Shown here: one piece after another, positions 1 to 8,663 of the stretch
Layout of the letters: every line of letters begins with the position of its first letter
Position numbering within the stretch: position 1 is the first letter of the stretch
Assembly: GCF_002043005.1 (NCBI RefSeq)
Contig: NZ_CP020330.1
Coordinates: 4,606,001 to 4,670,000 of the forward strand
Direction: 5' to 3'
Length of the DNA stretch: 64,000 bases
Source of the DNA: Martelella mediterranea DSM 17316
GTDB lineage: Bacteria > Pseudomonadota > Alphaproteobacteria > Rhizobiales > Rhizobiaceae
Notes under the pieces: generated by a model
Database searches by the model: none
Told to the model about the DNA's origin: nothing
The model's input: the letters and a program-made list of their open reading frames with translations, nothing else
Program-made: the position numbers and the translations under genes

Positions 1-1
1 C

Positions 2-358
2 GCACCGCCACGCGCGCCGAACTTCGCCTCGCGCGTCGCAGGCCGCCGCCCGGCCGCTCCGCCTCAAAGCACGCCATCCGCGCCGCGCACCGCTGGCGCC
101 ACCGCGCTCAAGCAGGAGGTCGAGGCCGATATCGCTCCGGCCGCGCGTCCCCGATCGAATCCCGACAATGTCGTGCCGATCATGAAGAAGGTGGCGCTTA
201 CCGAGCTCACCGAAATGACCTGCAAATGGCCGGTCGGCGACCCGACCCAGGACGATTTCTACTTCTGCGGTTGCGATGCAAAGGACAATTCCCCCTATTG
301 CAGCTACCACGCAAAGCTCGCCTACCAGCCTGTCAGCGACCGCCGCCGGGCTGGGTAA
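2..358 (+). CDS. gcrA: GcrA cell cycle regulator, C-terminal part (start lies left of the window)
   Basis: The frame is open from the left edge to a stop at 356-358. It gives about 118 residues: a Pro/Ala/Arg-rich linker and then the conserved GcrA tail, with a TCKWPVGDP segment, a FCGC pair, a PYC-x2-H pair and an AYQPVSDRR end. GcrA is an alphaproteobacterial sigma70-associated regulator that acts at CcrM-methylated promoters in the cell cycle; its N-terminal DNA-binding helix-turn-helix is outside the window. The Cys/His spacing of the tail is what identifies it. An internal ATG at 182 is not the start, because the reading frame and family similarity run through it. Confidence 0.88.
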   Translation, partial: APPRAPNFASRVAGRRPAAPPQSTPSAPRTAGATALKQEVEADIAPAARPRSNPDNVVPIMKKVALTELTEMTCKWPVGDPTQDDFYFCGCDAKDNSPYCSYHAKLAYQPVSDRRRAG

Positions 359-441
359 GCGAAAGTCCTAGCTTTTGACAAGCTGCCGCATAGGACAGCT
401 TGTCAGCGATACTTCAAAGCTCCTCTCGACGTCGCGACTTT

Positions 442-698
442 CAATCTCCCCCCTTGAGGGGCAGCGCTATCGCATATGGCGTAGCAGCTTGCTCCCAATA
501 CTCTCTCCCGCTGGCGGGAGAGATGCCCCGAAAGGGGCAGTGAGGGTGGCGCAGTGCTTCAGATCGTGAGAGCGCTCGCGGGGATAGACTCCCCCCTCAC
601 TGTCGCTGTCGCGACATCTCTCCCCTCCGGGGCGAGAAGATTGGGGGCTATGCGAGAAGGTCATATGCGATAGCGCTGCCCCTCAAGGGGGGAGATTG
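442..698. repeat. Large palindromic intergenic repeat (perfect 37-bp outer arms)
   Basis: Positions 442-478 and 662-698 are perfect 37-bp inverted repeats. Nested inside are smaller dyads: one built on gggagagatgccccgaaa near 510-540 and one on gcgacatctctcccc near 607-630. The whole 359-716 stretch holds no credible gene. The same modules, including atgccccgaaaggggcag and gcgacatctctccc, recur at 57608-57747, so this is a dispersed repeat family. It may also end transcription between the convergent gcrA and the leftward nucleotidyltransferase gene. Confidence 0.85.
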
Positions 699-716
699 TT
701 GGTTTGAGAAACCGGA

Positions 717-1292
717 TCACCCATCCCAGCCGATCACCGTCAGATCCGGCCAGAGCGTCTTCCAGCGCTCAACCTTGTTCTCATACGCCTCGCGGGACAC
801 CTGTGTCTTGTTCGGGCGCACGACGGCGTTGAGGAGATCGGCGAGACCGAAGGGCGCATCGCATTCGAAGCCCTCGCCCGTCGGTCTGATGCCGAAGGCG
901 GTGGCTGTGGTCGGGAAGGTCGTGATCGCCTCCGAGACGCTGTCATATGCTTCGATGTCGAAGCCGAAACGGTCGCCGTACCAGAGATGCACCCGGGCCT
1001 GGTTCTTGACGTCGATCCAGGCAGGCAGAGCGGAAAAAGCCGCGCGGATACGGGCAGCATGGCGGGCTTCCGCCCGTTCCGACAGGTCGGTGGCATCGAA
1101 ATAGACGATATCGATATCCGCGATGCCGTGCGCCGGGTCCATCCCGAACCGGCGGTTCCAGACCGTCTGCGCCAGCGCGCCGGCCACCAGCCAGCAATCC
1201 GGAAGGTCGATCAGGCGCCAGTTTTCAAGAAGCGGCCTGATAAGCGGACTGTCCGATACCGCCGACATGACCTCTGATAGTTCAGCCTTCAT
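717..1292 (-). CDS. Nucleotidyltransferase-like protein (PF06042/DUF925 type)
   Basis: About 191 residues. The N-terminal part has a WLVAGALAQTVWNR segment followed by DIDIVYFD, the G..-DxD arrangement of the nucleotidyltransferase fold. After it come FGFDIEAYDSVSEAI and a C-terminal ENKVERWKTLWP block, typical of this family of uncharacterised predicted nucleotidyltransferases. The ATG at 1292 overlaps the fdhD stop by 11 bases and follows a GGGG stretch, suggesting translational coupling; an in-frame ATG at 1268 is an alternative. It is the last gene of the MocR-fdhD operon. The substrate is unknown. Confidence 0.75.
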   Translation of the reverse strand: MKAELSEVMSAVSDSPLIRPLLENWRLIDLPDCWLVAGALAQTVWNRRFGMDPAHGIADIDIVYFDATDLSERAEARHAARIRAAFSALPAWIDVKNQARVHLWYGDRFGFDIEAYDSVSEAITTFPTTATAFGIRPTGEGFECDAPFGLADLLNAVVRPNKTQVSREAYENKVERWKTLWPDLTVIGWDG

Positions 1293-2094
1293 CGGACCCC
1301 GCTGCGACGATCCGGTCGGCGCCGGTGTAGACGCTGAAGCCGTCGCCGCGCGCCGTGGCAATCAGCGTGACGCCGGCGGCCTCGGCGGTCTCGACGGCAA
1401 GCGCCGTTGGCGCGGAAATCGCGATCAGCACCGGGCTGCCGGCAATCGCCGCCTTCTGCACCATTTCCACCGAGAGCCGGCTGCTGACGACGATCGCACC
1501 CGCGCCTGCATCAATGTCCTCGCGCGCCAGGGCGCCGATCAGCTTGTCGAGCGCGTTATGGCGGCCGACATCCTCGCGCACCGCCAGCATGCCGTCGCCC
1601 GGACGGTAGAAGCCCGCGCCATGCACCGCGCGGGTGGCGGCAAACAGCGGCTGCGCGCGCGACAGCGCCTCCACGGCGGCATCCACCTCGTCGACCTGGA
1701 GGCGAAACTCCGGGGCGGCGATTTTCGGCACATCCCGCACGGCCGCATCGATGCTCTCCAGCCCGCAAAGCCCGCAGCCGACAGGCCCGGCCATGGAGCG
1801 GCGGCGGGCGGCAAGCGCCTCGGAGCGATCCGCCTGCAGCGTAATCTGCACATCGATGCCCTTGTCGAAGGCAACGACATCGACCGCCTCGATCTCCCGA
1901 GCATCCCTGATGATGCCTTCCGTCAGGCTGAAGCCATAGGCGAAATCGATGAGATCTTCGGGCGTCGCCATCATCACCGCATGGGTGGAACCGCCATAGC
2001 TTATCGCCACCGCCATCTCGGCGGCAAGGGGCCGGTCGGCCGCCTCTTCACGGCTTCCATGGGTAAACAGGGGCTTCAGGGGGGCTCCGGCCAT
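1282..2094 (-). CDS. fdhD: Formate dehydrogenase accessory sulfurtransferase FdhD
   Basis: 270 residues, normal FdhD length. The family carries sulfur from the cysteine desulfurase to the molybdenum/tungsten bis-MGD cofactor of formate dehydrogenases. The CGLCG motif near residue 107 holds the two sulfur-carrying cysteines. TPEDLIDFAYGFSLTEGII and the AVHGAGFY, EDVGRHNALDKLIG and VVSSRLSVEMVQKAAIAG blocks are all present. The gene starts 4 bases after the MocR regulator stop and overlaps the next gene. No formate dehydrogenase structural gene is in this window, so its client enzyme lies elsewhere. Confidence 0.93.
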   Translation of the reverse strand: MAGAPLKPLFTHGSREEAADRPLAAEMAVAISYGGSTHAVMMATPEDLIDFAYGFSLTEGIIRDAREIEAVDVVAFDKGIDVQITLQADRSEALAARRRSMAGPVGCGLCGLESIDAAVRDVPKIAAPEFRLQVDEVDAAVEALSRAQPLFAATRAVHGAGFYRPGDGMLAVREDVGRHNALDKLIGALAREDIDAGAGAIVVSSRLSVEMVQKAAIAGSPVLIAISAPTALAVETAEAAGVTLIATARGDGFSVYTGADRIVAAGSDEG

Positions 2095-2098
2095 CGCC

Positions 2099-3487
2099 TT
2101 ACACCATCACCGGTTTGGGAAGCTGCCGCTCGCCCTTCAGGATGGCCGCGACCAGCGCCAACGACGAGGCGAGTTCGAGCTCGCTCGAGGCGGCAAGCGC
2201 CACCCGGATCGCCGGCGGCGCGGCCGCGCGGCCGACATGGAAGCTCGACCCGGCCGCGACAGCAACGCCCCGGCTTTTCGCCCGCTCGACCATCGCCGCC
2301 TCGGTGAGGCCCTCCGGCAGCGGTATCCAGACATGCAGCGCGCCGGGCGTCATCCGGCAGGCGATGCCGGCGAGCGCTTTTTCCGCGATCGCGCGACGGC
2401 GCATCAGCGCCTGGCGCTGCCAGTTGACGAGTTCGATCGCAGTGCCATCGAGGATCCAGCGGCTGGCGATCTCCGCCATAACCGGCGTCGCCACCCAGTT
2501 CGCCGCGAGATAACGGTTGGAAACGGCGGCGGCAAAGCGATCAGGGGCGGCCACGAAGCCGCAGCGCAGCCCCGGGATCGTGTTCTTGGACAGGTCGGTC
2601 ATGTAGACCGTGCGCTCCGGCGCGAAAGCGGCGACCGGCGGCGGGCGGTTTTCGACGAGCGGTCCCAGCACATCGTTTTCGATGATGGCGAGATCGAGCC
2701 TGCGGGCAATCGCCGCAATCGCGCGGCGGCGCGGCGCGCTCATCACTAGCGCCTGCGGACCGGCGGCCGATGGCTGGAGGAAGATCGCCCGCAGACGCTT
2801 CCGGCCGGCAACGGCTTCCAGCGCGGCCGGCACGATGCCCTCGCCATCCACCTCCACGCCTTCGAGATCGATGCCGAGATAGCCGGCGAGCGGTCGCACC
2901 ATCGGGTGCGTCAGCGCCTCCACCGCCAGCGCGCCGCCGGCCGGCACCACGCTCATGAACGCCGCCGTCATCGCATCGCTGGAACCGTTGGTGACCGTGA
3001 TGCCGTGGGCCGGCGCCTTCAGCCCGCAGGCTGCCAGCCAGTTGACGCCGGCCATGCGGTAGCGCTGGAACAGCGCGTTGGGCATCATCGAGAACGCCAG
3101 TTCCGGCGGCATGGTGGCGCCGAGTTCGGCGAAGGCCGCGCGGAACTTGGCAAGGCTGCGGCTCTCGCAAACCGGCTTCAGGATCGAAAGGTCGATGACG
3201 CCGCTGCCGCCCTCGGTGAGATACGGCCGCTCCGGCGCCACCGGTTCCGCCTTGATGTAGGACCCGCGCCCGACCTCGCCGACCACCATGCCGCGCCGCG
3301 TCAACTCCTCATAGGCGCGGCTGATCGTCTGCACCGACACCTTGAGATCGGCCGCCATCTCGCGCTGCGGCGGCAGGCGCATGCCATCGATCAGCAGGCC
3401 GCTGCGCACGGCTGCCGCGATCTGTTCGGCAATGGAGAGATAGGCCGGCCGCTTGATCAGCCGGGGGTTCGGGCGCCATTTTGTCAT
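2099..3487 (-). CDS. MocR-family regulator (GntR winged helix fused to aminotransferase-like domain)
   Basis: About 462 residues. The N-terminal 70 or so form a GntR winged helix (AEQIAAAVRSG, LPPQREMAADLKVS, TISRAYEELTRRG). The rest is a fold-type I aminotransferase domain with a PLP-lysine motif (MTDLSKNTIPGLRCGF). MocR proteins sense PLP or amino-compound ligands and usually control a divergent gene, here probably the aminomutase-like gene at 3699. The ATG at 3487 is chosen; an in-frame TTG at 3505 is possible and neither has a well-spaced ribosome binding site. Its 4-base gap to fdhD implies one transcript. Confidence 0.85.
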   Translation of the reverse strand: MTKWRPNPRLIKRPAYLSIAEQIAAAVRSGLLIDGMRLPPQREMAADLKVSVQTISRAYEELTRRGMVVGEVGRGSYIKAEPVAPERPYLTEGGSGVIDLSILKPVCESRSLAKFRAAFAELGATMPPELAFSMMPNALFQRYRMAGVNWLAACGLKAPAHGITVTNGSSDAMTAAFMSVVPAGGALAVEALTHPMVRPLAGYLGIDLEGVEVDGEGIVPAALEAVAGRKRLRAIFLQPSAAGPQALVMSAPRRRAIAAIARRLDLAIIENDVLGPLVENRPPPVAAFAPERTVYMTDLSKNTIPGLRCGFVAAPDRFAAAVSNRYLAANWVATPVMAEIASRWILDGTAIELVNWQRQALMRRRAIAEKALAGIACRMTPGALHVWIPLPEGLTEAAMVERAKSRGVAVAAGSSFHVGRAAAPPAIRVALAASSELELASSLALVAAILKGERQLPKPVMV

Positions 3488-3698
3488 CTCCGGATGGTGG
3501 GGCAAATCCGAGACAATGACAAGCGCCGGACCGAGAGCGGATTGCGGAAAGGCAACGCCAAAGCCGTGGAATGCTTAACGCTTTCGAAACATCCGACGGG
3601 GTTTGGAAAGGACGCGCGCCGGACCGGACCCACACGGCTTTGCTTGGCGCCGCAAACCGTTTAGAAGGCCCTGAACAAAACCGGCGACCGGGGCGGCC

Positions 3699-4757
3699 AT
3701 GTCCGAGAGCAAAGCGAAAACCGTGATAACCGACACCGATGCGCTGGTGGCGCGCGGGCTCGTGCCGGCGAATGCGGCGGGCGATATCGCGCGGGTTGCC
3801 GAGGATTTCCGCATCCGCATTCCGGCCCATATCCTGTCGGCGATCGACACGCTGGCCGCCGATGATCCGCTGGCGCGCCAGTTCGTGCCGGATGCGCGCG
3901 AGCTTCAAGCCTATGACGGCGAGATGGACGACCCGATCGGCGACGGCGCGTTCGAGCGCGCCAAGGGCGTCACCCACCGCTATCCCGACCGTGTGCTTCT
4001 GAAGCCAACCCACGCCTGCCAGGTCTATTGCCGTTTCTGCTTCCGCCGCGAAACCGTGGGCGAGCCGGAGGCGGCGCTTGACAGGGAGGAGCTTGCGGCG
4101 GCGCTCGACTATATCCGCGCCCATAGCGAAATCTGGGAGGTGATCCTGTCGGGCGGCGATCCGCTGGTGCTTTCCGACCGCAGGCTTGCCGCGCTGATGC
4201 GCTCGCTCGGCGAGATCGACCATGTCGCCGTGATCCGCATCCACACCCGCGCGCCGTTGGTCACGCCCGAGCGCATCACCGACGGTCTGGTCGACGCGCT
4301 GAAGCGGGCCGGCAAGACCGTCAATATCGTCATCCACGTCAATCATCCGCGCGAGCTGACGGAGGCGGTGCGCGGTGGGCTCGCCCGCCTTGCCGATGGC
4401 GGCATTCCACTGTTCGCCCAGACCGTGCTGCTGAAGGGCATCAACGACGACGCCGAAACGCTGGCGGCCCTGTTCAAGGCGCTCCTCGCCAACCGGGTCA
4501 AGCCGTATTACCTGCACCATCTCGACAAGGCCAAGGGCGTCGCCCATTTCGCCGTGCCGATCGCGCGCGGCCAGGCGCTGATGCGGGCGCTGCAAGGCAG
4601 TATCTCGGGGCTCTGCCTGCCGACCTATGTGCTCGATATTCCGGGCGGCCAGGGCAAGGCGCCGATCGGACCTTCCTATCTGGAGGAAATGGGTGCCGAC
4701 GAATACGAGGTCACGGATTACCGGGGAGGAAAACATTCCTATTCCGACTGGCGGTAA
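3699..4757 (+). CDS. Lysine 2,3-aminomutase family radical SAM protein (KamA/EpmB-like)
   Basis: 352 residues. The radical-SAM cluster motif CQVYCRFCFRR (Cys-x3-Cys-x2-Cys) lies near residue 107. The GGQGKAP motif near residue 312 matches the PLP-binding lysine region of KamA. SGGDPL and HTRAP motifs are also present. Family members migrate the amino group of lysine between C2 and C3, on free lysine (KamA) or on lysine destined for elongation factor P (EpmB). No efp or epmA is nearby, so the substrate is uncertain. It is divergent from the MocR gene, with about 210 bases of shared promoter space. Confidence 0.85.
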   Translation: MSESKAKTVITDTDALVARGLVPANAAGDIARVAEDFRIRIPAHILSAIDTLAADDPLARQFVPDARELQAYDGEMDDPIGDGAFERAKGVTHRYPDRVLLKPTHACQVYCRFCFRRETVGEPEAALDREELAAALDYIRAHSEIWEVILSGGDPLVLSDRRLAALMRSLGEIDHVAVIRIHTRAPLVTPERITDGLVDALKRAGKTVNIVIHVNHPRELTEAVRGGLARLADGGIPLFAQTVLLKGINDDAETLAALFKALLANRVKPYYLHHLDKAKGVAHFAVPIARGQALMRALQGSISGLCLPTYVLDIPGGQGKAPIGPSYLEEMGADEYEVTDYRGGKHSYSDWR

Positions 4758-4858
4758 ACGCCAGTCTGGCCGCGCCGGGTGCGTCATCTCCGTTGTGCCT
4801 CGCCCTGAGCGAAGGCCAGGGCGAGGATTGCTTCCTTTGGAGGGACGCTGCGCCGCCC

Positions 4859-6187
4859 TCAGGCGCCGATGGTGCGCGCCTCGATTTCCTCCAGCGTGAT
4901 GCCCTTGGTCTCGGGCGCTGCGGCGATCGCGTAGACGATGCCGACGACGCAGAAGAAGGTGAAGATCGCGAAGGTCCCGACAATGCCGATGCTCGCCAGC
5001 AATTCCGGAAACGTCAGCGCCACCAGGAAGTTGAAGAACCAGTTGGCAATCGAGGCGAGCGCCATGCCGCGCGGACGCAGCCTGAGCGGAAACAGCTCCG
5101 CCATATAGAGCCAGGGCAACGGGCCGAGACTGACGGCGAAAAAGGCGATGAACGTGAAGATGCCGATCATGGCGAGATAGGGGGTTGCCGCGACATCCAT
5201 CATCGTCGCCACGGTCACCAGCGCCATCGACGCCGCGGTTCCGATGAAGCCGAGGATCAGCAGCTTGCGCCGGCCCATGCTTTCCACCAGATACATCGCG
5301 ACCACGGTCAGCGCGACATTGACGACGCCGATGCCGACGGTGGCCAGAAGATCGGTCGTGGTGCCCGAAAATCCGGCATTCTTGAAGATTTCCGGGGCGT
5401 AATAGATGATCGCGTTGATGCCGGAAAGCTGCTGCAGCACGAACACGATCATGGCGAAGCTCGTCACCGGCAGGATGCCGCGCTTCAGGAAGGTGCTCCA
5501 CGCCGGGGTCGCCTCCTCGTCCTTGGCGCTTTCCTGGATCTCGGCGATGATCTCATCGACCTCGGCGGGCGAAGATTCCGGCTGCAGTTTCGCGATGATA
5601 TCGCGCGCCTTGTCGGCATTGGAATTGAGCGTCAGCCAGCGCGGCGTTTCCGGCGACAGCAGGATGCCGATCAGCGCCACGATCGACGGGAACACGCCGA
5701 CGCCGATCATCCAGCGCCAGTCGCCCGAACCGCCAAAGGCCGCGTCCGACATGTAGGAGACCATGATGCCGATGGTGATCATCAACTGGAAGGCGGAGAC
5801 GATGGTGCCGCGAATGCGCGCCGGCGCGACTTCCGCCAGAAACATCGGCGCGGTCATCGCCGAGGCGCCAATGCCGACGCCGATCAACAGGCGGGCAAGG
5901 GTCAGCACATACTGGTTGAAGGCGAGCGCGGAAATCAGCGAGCCGACCAGAAAGATCAGCGCGCCGAGAATCAGCATCGGCTTGCGCCCGTAGCGGTCGG
6001 TGGTGACCATGGCAAGCAGCGTGCCCGCCACCGCGCCGAGCGGCACGGCCGAGGTGATCACCCCCTCCATGAAGGCCGAAACCGTGAAATCCTGCTTGAT
6101 GAACGGCAGAGCCCCGGAAATCACGCCCTGGTCGAAACCGAAGAGCATGCCGAACAGCGCTGCCACAATGACGATGGCGATGAGCAT
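4859..6187 (-). CDS. Sugar-porter family MFS transporter
   Basis: About 442 residues with roughly twelve hydrophobic segments. Signatures of the sugar porter branch are GMLFGFDQGVISGALP at the N-terminus, DRYGRKP in loop 2-3, PESPAE-type central loop acidic segments, ESMGRRKLL in the second half and a C-terminal PETKGITLEEIE. The open frame extends upstream to 6430, but the ATG at 6187 follows a strong GGAGG at ideal spacing and begins with the first membrane helix, so it is used. The longer form would overlap the TPP riboswitch region antisense. The sugar is not predictable. It stands alone, divergent from the thiamine-precursor genes. Confidence 0.9.
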   Translation of the reverse strand: MLIAIVIVAALFGMLFGFDQGVISGALPFIKQDFTVSAFMEGVITSAVPLGAVAGTLLAMVTTDRYGRKPMLILGALIFLVGSLISALAFNQYVLTLARLLIGVGIGASAMTAPMFLAEVAPARIRGTIVSAFQLMITIGIMVSYMSDAAFGGSGDWRWMIGVGVFPSIVALIGILLSPETPRWLTLNSNADKARDIIAKLQPESSPAEVDEIIAEIQESAKDEEATPAWSTFLKRGILPVTSFAMIVFVLQQLSGINAIIYYAPEIFKNAGFSGTTTDLLATVGIGVVNVALTVVAMYLVESMGRRKLLILGFIGTAASMALVTVATMMDVAATPYLAMIGIFTFIAFFAVSLGPLPWLYMAELFPLRLRPRGMALASIANWFFNFLVALTFPELLASIGIVGTFAIFTFFCVVGIVYAIAAAPETKGITLEEIEARTIGA

Positions 6188-6407
6188 GGGTTTTCCTCCG
6201 CTTGGACGGCCGCTGCCGCCTTCCCCTCTTATGACCCTTTTTATGAACCGCCGCTGAAAACCGCAAACGGCCTTATACCAAAAGTTGAAAGTCGAAACGG
6301 CACCCGTTGTCAAATCCTTTTGGACCTTAGCGTTTATATTAGCGGCGTTCCCGACTTCGCCGCCGAGCCCCTTGACCGACGCACGATCGCGCGGCATAGA
6401 GGACGCA

Positions 6408-6492
6408 TCCGAGGGGTGTGTCCGTGACACTGAGATGGCCGATGGCCGAACCCTTGAACCTGATCCGGGTTATGCCGGCGTAGGAACGGAGT
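6408..6492 (+). promoter_or_regulatory. TPP riboswitch (THI element)
   Basis: The core matches the thi-box: a gaggggtg 5' part, acactgaga, then acccttgaacctgatc, followed by gttatgccggcgtagga. These are the conserved pyrimidine- and pyrophosphate-sensing segments in the right order. It lies about 80 bases upstream of a thiamine-precursor permease gene. TPP riboswitches repress thiamine biosynthesis and uptake genes when TPP is plentiful. In Gram-negative bacteria they often act on translation. Here a small cccgg/ccggg hairpin at 6545-6559 sits directly against the ribosome binding site of the next gene. Confidence 0.92.
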
Positions 6493-6569
6493 TTGGTCTT
6501 GAGCGACACGCCCAGAAAATCAGCCTCTATTGACGCCTCCGCTGCCCGGTTCTGCCGGGGAGAGCGGGA

Positions 6570-7325
6570 TTGAAGCGCACCCTTTCGGCGACACTCACCT
6601 TTTGCGCGATCGTGTCCGGGCTTCTTGTGCTCTGGCAGGCGATCATCGTTTTCGGCGAGCTGCCGCGCTATATCCTGCCGCCGCCGCTTGCCGTGCTGGC
6701 GAAGTTCCAGACCGCCCACGCGATGCTGCTAGAAGAGGCGCTGGTGACGCTCAGGGAAATCCTGGCGGGTTTTGCCATGGGCGCGGTCTTCGGCGCGGCG
6801 GCGGCGATTTTCATTGCCGCCTTTCCCCGCATCGGCCGTTTCATCTGGCCCGTTCTGGTGGTGCTGCAATCCTTTCCGGTCTTCGTGATCGCGCCGATGC
6901 TGGTGCTCTGGTTTGGCTTCGGCATCGCCTCCAAGGTGGTGATGACGACCATCATCGTGTTCTTCCCCGTCGCCTCCAGTTTTGCCGACGGGCTGAGGCG
7001 CACCGACCCGGAGATCGTGGCCGCGGCCCTGCTCGATGGCGCGGGGCATTTCGAGATGTTGCGCCACATCCGCCTGCCCCTGGCAATGCCGCATCTGTTT
7101 TCCGGCCTCAGGATCGCGGCCCCGCTCGCGCCGCTCGGCGCGGTGGTGGGCGAATGGGTGGGGTCAGCCGGCGGGCTCGGCTTTCTCATGGTCCAGGCCA
7201 ATGCCCGCATGCAGAGCGAGACCGTGTTCGCCGCCATGCTGATCCTCGCGCTCGAGGCCGTGCTTTTTCGAAAGGCGGTGGATCTCGCCGCCCCCTTCTT
7301 CACCCGCTGGTCGCATGAGGATTGA
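6570..7325 (+). CDS. thiX: ABC transporter permease, probable thiamine-precursor (HMP) uptake, ThiX-like
   Basis: 251 residues with about six membrane helices and the binding-protein-dependent permease loop (ALLDGAGHFEMLRHIRLPLAMPHLFSGLR, close to the EAA consensus). The start is a TTG at 6570, preceded by GGGGAGAG. Position right after a TPP riboswitch and before a THI5/NMT1-type binding protein supports import of hydroxymethylpyrimidine or a related thiamine precursor. The usual third partner, the ATPase ThiZ, is not next to it, which is unusual for this set. Symbol is by analogy. Confidence 0.8.
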   Translation: MKRTLSATLTFCAIVSGLLVLWQAIIVFGELPRYILPPPLAVLAKFQTAHAMLLEEALVTLREILAGFAMGAVFGAAAAIFIAAFPRIGRFIWPVLVVLQSFPVFVIAPMLVLWFGFGIASKVVMTTIIVFFPVASSFADGLRRTDPEIVAAALLDGAGHFEMLRHIRLPLAMPHLFSGLRIAAPLAPLGAVVGEWVGSAGGLGFLMVQANARMQSETVFAAMLILALEAVLFRKAVDLAAPFFTRWSHED

Positions 7326-7355
7326 GCGACCGGCGCAACCGAACAGGAGAATGAC

Positions 7356-8300
7356 ATGCTGAAGAAACTCGCATTCGCCGCCGCTCTCGCCCTGGCTCCC
7401 GGGCTGGCGAGCGCCGCCGATAAGCTCGACGTGATCCTCGAATGGTATGTAAACCCCGACCACGCGCCGCTGGTGATCGCCGCCGAAAACGGCTATTTCG
7501 CCGATGAGGGGCTCGACGTGGAACTGGTGCCGCCATCCGACCCGTCGATGGTGCCGCGCATGGTGGCGACCGGCAAGGTTGATATCGGCATTCACTACCA
7601 GCCCAATCTCTATCTCGATCACGAGGCCGGCATTGATATCGTCCGCTTCGGCACACTGGTCTCGACGCCCCTCAACACGCTGACGGTGCTGAAAGACGGG
7701 CCGATCAAATCCGTCGCCGACCTGAAGGGCAAGAAGATCGGCTTCTCGGTGGCCGGTATCGAGGATGCGGTGGTGGCCACGATGCTTGAAAACGCCGGCC
7801 TCACCAAGGACGACATCACCCTGATCAATGTCAATTTCGCGCTCACGCAATCGCTGCTTTCGCAACAGGTCGACGCGACCATCGGCTCGTTCCGCAATAT
7901 CGAGCTGCCGCAGATGCGGATCGCTGGCCACGAGGGCAAGGCCTTCTTCCCGGAAGAGCATGGCGTGCCGGTCTATGACGAGCTGATCTACGTGACCCGC
8001 AGCGACATGCTTGACGATGACCGGCTGCCACGCTTCCTCGATGCTGTGGAAAAGGCGACGGTCTTCATCGTCAACCATCCAGAGGCGGCATGGGAGAGCT
8101 TTGCCAAGGCCTATCCCGATCTCGACGACGAGCTGAACCGCCAGGCCTTCGCCGAATCGATCGTCCGCTTCGCCAAGCGTCCCGCCGCCTCCGATGCCGA
8201 GCGGTATGAACGTTTCGGCGCGTTCATGGCGGAAAACGGGCTGATCTCCGAAGCGCCGCCGGTCGATGCAATCTCCGTCTCGCTATCGCAGCAAAAATGA
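7356..8300 (+). CDS. thiY: ABC transporter substrate-binding protein, THI5/NMT1-like (ThiY)
   Basis: 314 residues. A Sec signal peptide (KKLAFAAALALAPGLASAA) is followed by the THI5-type core: VILEWYVNPDHAPLVIAAENGYFADEGLDVELVPPSDPS, then KVDIGIHYQPNLYLDHEAG and LKGKKIGFSVAGIEDA. The WYVNPDHAP and early PSDPS segments match periplasmic proteins that bind pyrimidine precursors of thiamine. It lies 30 bases behind the permease, so the two share the riboswitch-controlled transcript. An AGGAG ribosome site precedes the ATG. Confidence 0.88.
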   Translation: MLKKLAFAAALALAPGLASAADKLDVILEWYVNPDHAPLVIAAENGYFADEGLDVELVPPSDPSMVPRMVATGKVDIGIHYQPNLYLDHEAGIDIVRFGTLVSTPLNTLTVLKDGPIKSVADLKGKKIGFSVAGIEDAVVATMLENAGLTKDDITLINVNFALTQSLLSQQVDATIGSFRNIELPQMRIAGHEGKAFFPEEHGVPVYDELIYVTRSDMLDDDRLPRFLDAVEKATVFIVNHPEAAWESFAKAYPDLDDELNRQAFAESIVRFAKRPAASDAERYERFGAFMAENGLISEAPPVDAISVSLSQQK

Positions 8301-8344
8301 ACCGGCCTTAAATCGCCACAAAAGCACATTATAAAGAAGTGAAA

Positions 8345-8383
8345 GAGGCGGCTTGCGGGCCGCCTCGCTGTTTCGGTCTTTTG
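8345..8383 (+). terminator. Probable terminator after the thiXY genes
   Basis: A 7-bp stem, gaggcgg (8345-8351) with ccgcctc (8360-8366), has an 8-base loop. It is followed after a few bases by a T-rich stretch (tttcggtctttt). The T run is interrupted, so termination may be partial. Confidence 0.5.
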
Positions 8384-8453
8384 TGACGACAATTGCGGCG
8401 ATACCGCCATGCAAAGACCGATCTCTACCCCTTTTGCGACAGGAGATCGGATC

Positions 8454-8657
8454 ATGAAACTTGCCGGCCTTGTGCTGGTGGTGGTCGGGCTTGCGGGCCT
8501 CACCATCCGCATCTTGCTCTATCAATATCCCGACGTCGCGGGCACGATCGAGGGCAGCCTTTTGAGCCCGCTTTCGCACCTGACGATCGCCGTCGGCGCG
8601 GGGCTGCTGGCGCTCCACCTCCTCTACCGGGTGCTGCGCCACGTCATGCATTTCTGA
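8454..8657 (+). CDS. Small membrane protein with two helices
   Basis: 67 residues. The ATG at 8454 follows AGGAG at good spacing; upstream in-frame codons from 8409 are probably not translated. Helix 1 is at about residues 3-22 and helix 2 at about 42-62, with a short polar loop (YQYPDVAGT) between. No known family was recognised. It lies after a putative terminator of the thiXY genes and is convergent with the TPR gene, 6 bases apart. Confidence 0.6.
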   Translation: MKLAGLVLVVVGLAGLTIRILLYQYPDVAGTIEGSLLSPLSHLTIAVGAGLLALHLLYRVLRHVMHF

Positions 8658-8663
8658 AGTCCG

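Noticed and set aside
3309..5501. 730-residue leftward open frame
   Set aside because: It crosses the MocR gene, the aminomutase gene (opposite strand) and the MFS gene out of frame, with Arg/His-rich composition typical of GC-rich shadow frames.
4793..6427. 544-residue rightward frame over the MFS gene
   Set aside because: Asp/Arg/His-rich antisense of a membrane protein; no start signal.
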